NCBI GenBank assembly: GCA_025355705.1
Contig: JANXZD010000368.1
Location: forward strand, 1-12,150
DNA from: Bacteroidota bacterium
GTDB taxonomy: Bacteria > Bacteroidota > Ignavibacteria > UBA10030 > UBA8401
Reading direction: 5' to 3'
DNA length: 12,150 nt
The stretch's first letter is position 1. Each line of letters opens with the position of its first letter. The notes under the pieces are model-generated. The model saw only the letters and a program-made list of their open reading frames with translations. It ran no database searches and had not been told where the DNA came from. This document shows positions 6,567 to 12,150 of this stretch, piece after piece. The translations under genes and the position numbers were made by a program.

Positions 6567-8420
6567 TTACGGCAATATTTTCTCTGCGTTACGATATTCT
6601 TTCATCCATTCCCAATTAGGATATAAGATTGGTGTTGCCGTAATAATTCCGCCAAACCCGATCATGCGGCGGGTGAACATGTTTGCCGGCTGGATCGTAA
6701 CACTCGGCAATTTTTCATACCGAATGTCGACGGTATAATTCTTCGCAAGATCGGAAACATAGATGCTCATTGACCGGGCTCTTTTCCTGCCAAGCAGATT
6801 GTTCTTGATATTTATGATGACGGAATCTGTTGACGGTATATTCACATCGCCGTTGTTCTTTTTCCCAATTACTTTGAACAATGAATAGCCTTCGTCAGTC
6901 TTGATGGGACCAACCATTGTCCCAGTATCGGCAAGGAACGCTCTGCATGAAATGTTAGAATATCTGTTCAATGGAATGAATTGCGAAACACCTCCGCACT
7001 CTTTCCATTCGGCGCGTTTCGAATATGTTTTGGCAAGTTGAGAAAGTGAACTTCCGCGAGAATATTCTTCCAATACTTTCATCGCTGTGGTAAGACTGTC
7101 GCAGAGCACCTCTTGGATATTCACTTCATACAATGAACCTATGCTTGGAATACTTGATCGCACTCCCAACAGCAATTCATCATTGGAAACTGTGACGGAA
7201 TCATTCACCCGCCACATAAGATATCGAGAAGTGAAATAATTTGACCACGACTGAAGATCGTGCTGGACATTTTCAGAATATTGAAGATTTTGACGATATC
7301 CTTCACGCGACATCAGTTCGGATTCAATGACTGTTCGGAAATGAACGTTGAGCGCACGGATGAATGCATTCTCATCCAACGACGGAAATCCAAACCGGAG
7401 ATTCCGCGTCGCTTCTATCGCTTCGCCAAGCAGCAACGGTCGTTCCGATAGTTCAACAAATGATCTTTGAAGATCGGATCGGAAAGTTGTCAATAATAGA
7501 TCAACATCTTCGGTCATGATCGCATAAAACCCCTTGGATCGATGCCTTGAAGAATCTTCTACCAGTATTGTTCGTAATGCTTTCTCAACAGAAAAGAACA
7601 ATGCAGAATCGATCTTTGCTTTTTGCGGCGACATGATCTTTGTAAAATACCGACGGGCTGCGATCGTTTCTTTCTTTTGCCGTATCACTTCATCAACACG
7701 AATTCTTCGGTCGCCGGCGTTCATTTTCTCATATACAGGATTTGTTCCTCGGTCAAGCAGTGCAGCGACCGTCCATCCGTACGTATCCGAAATGAACGGT
7801 CTTGAAAATTTCTTCTTCCCAATGGCATACACGGCATTTTCAAACAGCGTATCCAATCCGCCAAAATTGACCTGGACAGTTTCAACAGCGGTGATATAGT
7901 TCGGACGGATGCTTGTGAATATCTTTGCAAGGGAAATATTTTTTTGCAGCATCTTCACGAGAGAATCGCCGGAGGATCTGCTTTGAACTGCAATGGCGGC
8001 AATATGAAGCTGCCACGCAAATTTTGCAAGTCCATTTCGTATCTCATTCTCCGAGACCGTTACTTTTTGTTTCACTTCATGCTTGAACAACTCGTCCCGT
8101 ACAAACATTTTTTCCATCCCGCGGATCTTGATCTCCGATATTTCATCCGTCCCAATGTTCAAATGTTTCCCCTCGATCGCCAGCAATCGTTCTGCAACAA
8201 GGGAATTCAAAGCTTTTATCTTCGATGAATCGTATTGTTTCGGTTTTTCCTTCCCTTCCCACGGCATCAATTCAATCCGTTCGATCAGATCTCGTTCTGT
8301 AATAACACTGCTGCCGACTCGGGCTAGCGTATCCATTGAGAGAGGCGGGACTATTTTCTGTGCATACAGTGAACCACAAAATAGAGATAAAATAGAGGCG
8401 ATCAGTTGGATTTTTTTCAT
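6567..8420 (-). CDS. SurA/PpiC-like periplasmic peptidyl-prolyl cis-trans isomerase
   Basis: A 617-residue exported protein (signal peptide MKKIQLIASILSLFCGSLYA, cleavage before QKI). The region RVGSSVITERDLIERI followed by LNSLVAERLLAIEGK and SENEIRNGL (about 34-130) is the SurA/PrsA-type helical chaperone domain. A parvulin domain spans about 430-520, recognised by IQEVLCDSLTTAMKVLEEY, SLSQLAKTYSKR, ECGGVSQFIPLNRY and GPIKTDEGYSLFKVIGKK. A similar but degenerate unit may lie at about 137-225 (FGGLDTLFENAVYAI, RPFISDTYGWTVAALLDRG). The protein is longer than Escherichia coli SurA (428 residues) and ends in an unusual tail (about 580-617) with a hydrophobic GFGGIITATPILYP stretch. Such proteins help secreted and outer-membrane proteins fold in the periplasm. 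The start lies one base past the stop of the T9SS-tailed GH3 gene, so translation is probably coupled. A role in folding or exporting the neighbouring enzymes is an inference. Confidence 0.87.
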   Translation of the reverse strand: MKKIQLIASILSLFCGSLYAQKIVPPLSMDTLARVGSSVITERDLIERIELMPWEGKEKPKQYDSSKIKALNSLVAERLLAIEGKHLNIGTDEISEIKIRGMEKMFVRDELFKHEVKQKVTVSENEIRNGLAKFAWQLHIAAIAVQSRSSGDSLVKMLQKNISLAKIFTSIRPNYITAVETVQVNFGGLDTLFENAVYAIGKKKFSRPFISDTYGWTVAALLDRGTNPVYEKMNAGDRRIRVDEVIRQKKETIAARRYFTKIMSPQKAKIDSALFFSVEKALRTILVEDSSRHRSKGFYAIMTEDVDLLLTTFRSDLQRSFVELSERPLLLGEAIEATRNLRFGFPSLDENAFIRALNVHFRTVIESELMSREGYRQNLQYSENVQHDLQSWSNYFTSRYLMWRVNDSVTVSNDELLLGVRSSIPSIGSLYEVNIQEVLCDSLTTAMKVLEEYSRGSSLSQLAKTYSKRAEWKECGGVSQFIPLNRYSNISCRAFLADTGTMVGPIKTDEGYSLFKVIGKKNNGDVNIPSTDSVIINIKNNLLGRKRARSMSIYVSDLAKNYTVDIRYEKLPSVTIQPANMFTRRMIGFGGIITATPILYPNWEWMKEYRNAEKILP

Positions 8421-8421
8421 A

Positions 8422-11400
8422 TTATTTCATTAAAATCATTTTTTTGGTTTCCACAAAACTTCCAGCACGAAGCTGATAATAATAGACACCGGAAGGAACA
8501 TTTGAAGCATCAAAATATACGGAAAAATTTCCGGACGTCTGCTCGCCATTTGTCAATTCTGCGATTTGTTTTCCTAAAATATCGAATACCCTTAATGAAA
8601 CATGGGTACTCACTTGTATACTGTAGTTGATCGTTGTTACAGGGTTGAACGGATTTGGATAATTTTGAAAGAGTGCAAATTCATGCGGAACTGCACGGGG
8701 AGTTGTTCCTGCGTGCGTCACCGTTGCGGCGTGAACAACAATCTCATACAGCGAATATCCCCACTCTGTCGCGCGTTGAAGACAGAGAATCCTTAGATAT
8801 CTGCATTGTTCCGATGTACTAATTTTATCAATTCCGCCATCGCCATTATTTTCTGCAAAGATTGTCGTATAGGTAAGATTGTTCTCTGAGATCTGAACTT
8901 GATATGATTTTGCAAAAGCTGTTTCCCAATACAGTACGATATCACTGAGACGCTGGACCGATCCGAGATCCACTGTGATATATTGCGGATCACTATGTGC
9001 GGAACTCCATCTGGTAGAAAAACTACCATCAACAGCATTTTTTCCTTCTAATCCCGCATTTTCGATCGAGGAGACCGTCACTGTTTTATTCAACGCAATG
9101 TTGGGCAATGGTGCAGGAAATACTGTCAGTGAAGTTGATTTCGTATTATTGTCTTCAACGCACTCATTGATCGTATTGTCCGGGTCGACCACTGCAGAAA
9201 TGGAATACGTGCCAAGTGAATCGGCGTTCCAAAGATTTGTTCCGTTCGGTCCTCCATCTGCTTCGATGAACGCCATTCCTCCAGCAGGAATGGATTTTGT
9301 ATAGTTGGTAGATGTGGCGACCTCTTTTCCATTCAGAGTGAATGTTGTTTTGATCGAAGTACCGGCAGCACTTGCACCCGTCCCTTGATTTTTTACGAAC
9401 GCAACAAATGTGACTCTTTGACCTTTCAAAGGATAGGGCGGAACCATTTTAATGTTCGTGATACGAAGATCGGGTTTCTTTGCACCATCGTTGACTGTGA
9501 ATGTTCCAGTTAATAATAAACTATCCGACGCTGTTCCAACACTGATGGTTTTTAATCCCGATTCAACTTCATATATATTCGATGTTTCATTGAAATAATA
9601 GAGTTCATCATTCGTGATCAAGAATGTGACGGTTTTTGTTTCTCCTGGTGATAACGATATACGTTTAAATCCTTTTAATTCTTTTACAGGCATTGGAACC
9701 GTAGAGTTGGAATGAGAGAGATATAATTGCACAACTTCATCCCCTGAACGTGTTCCGGAGTTTTTCACATCCACACTGACAGTTACCGGAGATCCGAATG
9801 GAACTGATTGCGGAGTGATAATAATATTACTATATGTGAATGTTGTGTAACTCAATCCTCTCCCGAATGCAAATTGGATGGGATATTGCTTTGCATCAAA
9901 CCAGCGATATCCTCCACCTAATCCATCGTTGATATTATCATTCCACGGCGGTAATAATCCCCCCACCAACGGCATTGTTACAGGAAGTTTTCCGCTCGGA
10001 TTAATATCTCCAAAAAGAATGTCCGCAAGAGCATTTCCGGATTCTTGCCCGGGATAAAAGGCGTACAGCAATCCTTTAATATTGTTGATGGAATTATATA
10101 GACCGCAAATTCCGCCGCTGTAAATTACTACAATTATCTTGCTGTTTACTTGAGCTAAGTTGTTGATCAATGTTTGTTGTTGAATTGGAAGATTGATCGT
10201 ACCGCCAGCACGATCCATTCCTTCGCTTTCCTGACTTGGATCGAGTCCGCCGACAAAGACGACAACATCGGATGAAGCTGCCGCTAGCCGTGCGACTGCA
10301 AAACCACTCGTGTCGCTGCTGTTGATGTCGCATCCTTTCACATAAGAAACTTTGCCTGAACCGATCTTGGTTTCAATTCCTTGTTTCGGACTAATGGAAT
10401 AAAACGGTGTAACATACGCACTGCCTCCGCCGTCAATTTGTGCGACTGCTACACTTGGTCCTATGAGTGCGATCTTGGAAATCGAATTCTTTGAAAGAGG
10501 AAGGATAGTATCCTGGTTCTTCAAAAGAACAATTGATTTTCTTGCTGCTTCTAAACAGAGTTGCTGATGAGCCGTACTGTTCACGTCGGCAGGATTACCT
10601 TCCGGTTGATAGTCCAGCATTCCTGCCAAAAGTTTCGTCCTCAGCACACGACGCACGGCTTGATTGATGGTTGCTTCAGTGACCTGTCCGTTTGCAACAA
10701 GTGTTGATAAATTTGCTTTATAAAGATCAGATCCCATCTCAATGTCGCATCCGGCGTTGATCGCTTTTTTTGTATCCCAGATTGATCCCCAATCCGACAC
10801 GACATAGAAGGGAAATCCCCAGTAATCCCTTAATATTGAAGTAAGTAATATTGGATTTTCTGCACATTTCTCTCCGTTAATAAGATTATATGCGTTCATA
10901 ACAGACAATGCGCCACCCTCCTGCACAGCGGTTCGAAATGTCAAACCGTTTGTCTCGGTGAGCATACGCATTGATGCCGTGATATTATTTGACATTCGGC
11001 CGTTTTCGCGATGATTCACATTGAAATGTTTAATGGTCGCAATTGTCGGAGTGGATTGTATTCCTTTGGTTACGGCAGTAGTCGTTTGCGCATCAAGATA
11101 TGGATCTTCACCGCCGGTCTCTGCACTCCGTCCATTGCGCGGATCGCGATCGAGATCGAGTGCCGGACCGAGTGCTTGATGTTTTCCTTTACCGCGAAAT
11201 TCTTTTCCCATCGCAACACCGATGCGGTATGCAACATCAACATCCCACATTGCCGCCATGCCGATCCCGACCGGAAAACTTGTCGCGTTTCCGTCACGTA
11301 CACCATGCGGTCCATCGGACATGATAAATCCCGGGACCTTTAACCGTGTATTATCGGCAGTGTTGAACGACCCTTCCTGATGCAATTGCAAGATTTTTTC

Positions 11401-11532
11401 ATCCATCGTCATTTTATCGAGAATGGATGTGATGCGGTCTTCAATGGTTTGAATTTGCGAATACGAAATTTGAAGGATGCCGCATAAGATAATAATGAAA
11501 CGAATTCGATATGGCACGAGAAGATATTTCAC
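8422..11532 (-). CDS. Secreted GH3 glycosidase with CARDB, F5/8C and T9SS sorting domains
   Basis: A 1036-residue glycoside hydrolase family 3 enzyme, probably an exo-acting beta-glucosidase. It starts at GTG, chosen because it gives a proper signal peptide (MKYLLVPYRIRFIIILCGILQISYS). The catalytic barrel (about 30-310) has MSDGPHGVR (Asp73), GRSAETGGEDP, the KH pair 168-169 and nucleophile Asp247 in VVSDWGS. The second domain (about 330-560) has the likely acid/base Glu437 in ESEGMDR. Fibronectin-III-like (about 590-670), CARDB (about 685-805, ending VDPDNTINECVEDNNT) and F5/8 type C/CBM32-like (about 810-935, NAVDG, TRWSS, ITVDLG, WGYSLYEI) modules follow. The last 85 or so residues are a T9SS type A sorting domain (FQNYPNPFNPVTTINYSI through VPSGVYYYQLRAG), so the enzyme should cross the outer membrane and be released or surface-bound. 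It lacks the PA14 insert of the other GH3. It follows the CBM6 gene by 23 bases and abuts the isomerase gene. Confidence 0.95.
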   Translation of the reverse strand: MKYLLVPYRIRFIIILCGILQISYSQIQTIEDRITSILDKMTMDEKILQLHQEGSFNTADNTRLKVPGFIMSDGPHGVRDGNATSFPVGIGMAAMWDVDVAYRIGVAMGKEFRGKGKHQALGPALDLDRDPRNGRSAETGGEDPYLDAQTTTAVTKGIQSTPTIATIKHFNVNHRENGRMSNNITASMRMLTETNGLTFRTAVQEGGALSVMNAYNLINGEKCAENPILLTSILRDYWGFPFYVVSDWGSIWDTKKAINAGCDIEMGSDLYKANLSTLVANGQVTEATINQAVRRVLRTKLLAGMLDYQPEGNPADVNSTAHQQLCLEAARKSIVLLKNQDTILPLSKNSISKIALIGPSVAVAQIDGGGSAYVTPFYSISPKQGIETKIGSGKVSYVKGCDINSSDTSGFAVARLAAASSDVVVFVGGLDPSQESEGMDRAGGTINLPIQQQTLINNLAQVNSKIIVVIYSGGICGLYNSINNIKGLLYAFYPGQESGNALADILFGDINPSGKLPVTMPLVGGLLPPWNDNINDGLGGGYRWFDAKQYPIQFAFGRGLSYTTFTYSNIIITPQSVPFGSPVTVSVDVKNSGTRSGDEVVQLYLSHSNSTVPMPVKELKGFKRISLSPGETKTVTFLITNDELYYFNETSNIYEVESGLKTISVGTASDSLLLTGTFTVNDGAKKPDLRITNIKMVPPYPLKGQRVTFVAFVKNQGTGASAAGTSIKTTFTLNGKEVATSTNYTKSIPAGGMAFIEADGGPNGTNLWNADSLGTYSISAVVDPDNTINECVEDNNTKSTSLTVFPAPLPNIALNKTVTVSSIENAGLEGKNAVDGSFSTRWSSAHSDPQYITVDLGSVQRLSDIVLYWETAFAKSYQVQISENNLTYTTIFAENNGDGGIDKISTSEQCRYLRILCLQRATEWGYSLYEIVVHAATVTHAGTTPRAVPHEFALFQNYPNPFNPVTTINYSIQVSTHVSLRVFDILGKQIAELTNGEQTSGNFSVYFDASNVPSGVYYYQLRAGSFVETKKMILMK
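8642..8664. repeat. 23-bp exact repeat within T9SS tail, copy 1
   Basis: This stretch is identical, base for base, to 11776-11798. Both encode the NYPNPFNP core of the T9SS sorting domain, at the start of the tail in the GH3 gene and in the CBM6 gene. Flanking bases resemble each other but diverge. Protein conservation explains part of this; synonymous sites are also identical. Confidence 0.75.
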
Positions 11533-11555
11533 AGTGAATGCTTTCTTCGGATATA

Positions 11556-12150
11556 CTATTTTATTACAATAAGTTTTCTTGTTTGTTGAAATTCTCCGGC
11601 ACGCAATGTATAGAAATATATCCCTGCGGCAAGATCCGATGCATCAAACTTCACCGTGTAACTCCCCGGTCCTTTGCGCTCATTCACTACTGTTGTAATT
11701 TCTTTTCCAAGAATGTCTTTTACGCTGATCGTTACATGATTGCTGACAGGTATTGAATAGCCGATGGTTGTCGCCGGGTTGAACGGATTTGGATAATTCT
11801 GTTCAAGCGAGAATTGTTTCGGCAGTGTCTGGTCACCGCCAACCGACATCGCACCCACATACGCGATATCGAAATAGTTGACATTGAAACCGCCGAAAAA
11901 GAATGACGTTTTTAAGACATGTGTTCCCGCAGTAAGATCATATTTTCCGATGCTTTGTGTTCCCCATGATTGATAGCCTCCCGTTGCCAAAACATTGACC
12001 ACAGTAAGAACACCTCCGTCAACACCGACCCCGATCGATCCACCGGTATTAGGTGCGGCTAACCGGGCTGCAATATTATATTTGCCATCCTGTTGAACAT
12101 TCATCGTGAATGTCAAATATTCTCCTGATGCAGTCCACCCGACACTGTAT
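11556..12150 (-). CDS. Secreted CBM6 protein with T9SS sorting tail, C-terminal part (5' end beyond window)
   Basis: The last 197 codons of a longer gene; the frame stays open to the window edge, so any start inside the window is artificial. The visible part opens in a family 6 carbohydrate-binding module: VGWTASGEYLTFTMNV, DGKYNIAARLA, GGYQSWGT and the closing FNVNYFDIAYVG (to about visible residue 99), where the Trp and the Asn before YF are typical CBM6 ligand contacts. It then ends in a T9SS type A sorting domain (FSLEQNYPNPFNPATTIGYSI through GIYFYTLRAG). CBM6 modules bind beta-1,3-glucan, xylan or other chains and usually follow a catalytic domain. The neighbouring GH3 and GH81 genes suggest a glucanase, such as GH16, but that domain is outside the window. 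The stop lies 23 bases before the GH3 start, indicating one operon. Confidence 0.88.
   Translation of the reverse strand, partial: YSVGWTASGEYLTFTMNVQQDGKYNIAARLAAPNTGGSIGVGVDGGVLTVVNVLATGGYQSWGTQSIGKYDLTAGTHVLKTSFFFGGFNVNYFDIAYVGAMSVGGDQTLPKQFSLEQNYPNPFNPATTIGYSIPVSNHVTISVKDILGKEITTVVNERKGPGSYTVKFDASDLAAGIYFYTLRAGEFQQTRKLIVIK
11776..11798. repeat. 23-bp exact repeat within T9SS tail, copy 2
   Basis: The matching copy of 8642-8664, about 3.1 kb away in the same orientation, inside the sorting tail of the CBM6 gene. A short direct repeat in this position would allow recombination that exchanges sorting tails or deletes the GH3 gene between them, but no sign of such an event is seen. Confidence 0.75.

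Noticed and set aside
7534..7899. A 121-codon plus-strand frame
   Set aside because: It is antisense to the isomerase gene and has no domain or start signal of its own.
11556..12116. A complete 186-residue gene starting at TTG (12116)
   Set aside because: The frame continues upstream through conserved CBM6 residues to the window edge, so this is the C-terminal part of a longer gene.

Overview
The window looks like part of a carbohydrate-degradation locus from a free-living bacterium of the Fibrobacterota-Chlorobiota-Bacteroidota (FCB) group, most likely an Ignavibacteria-like lineage. Two genes end in the type IX secretion (T9SS) type A sorting domain with the signature QNYPNPFNP, which is frequent in Ignavibacteria and relatives. 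Base composition is moderate by eye, and most start sites lack a strong Shine-Dalgarno sequence. The lineage is an inference; no rRNA or marker gene is present.

All seven recognisable genes lie on the minus strand, so transcription runs from high to low coordinates. In that order they are: (1) the 3' end of a secreted protein with a CBM6 and a T9SS sorting tail (11556-12150, cut by the window edge); (2) a 1036-residue secreted GH3 glycosidase with CARDB, F5/8C-type and T9SS domains (8422-11532); (3) a SurA/parvulin-like periplasmic peptidyl-prolyl isomerase (6567-8420), whose start lies one base after the GH3 stop; (4) a membrane-anchored SGNH/GDSL hydrolase with embedded TPR repeats (4463-6514); a 329-base non-coding gap carrying a palindromic repeat; (5) a small exported CBM9-like protein (3246-4133); (6) a second GH3 glucosidase with a PA14 insert and no T9SS tail (694-3168); (7) the 5' end of a GH81 endo-beta-1,3-glucanase (1-486, cut by the window edge).

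The combined content suggests use of a beta-1,3-glucan such as laminarin, callose or fungal wall glucan. The GH81 enzyme would cut the polymer internally, CBM6, F5/8C and CBM9 modules would hold it, and the two GH3 enzymes would release glucose, one at the cell surface or outside (T9SS tail) and one probably in the periplasm (PA14, no tail). No SusC/SusD pair, transporter or regulator is visible. Genes 1-4 look like one operon (gaps of 23, 1 and 52 bases). Genes 5-6 may be a second unit, with GH81 following after 207 bases that hold a possible terminator. The least conventional parts are the isomerase coupled to a glycosidase and the SGNH enzyme split by TPR repeats.
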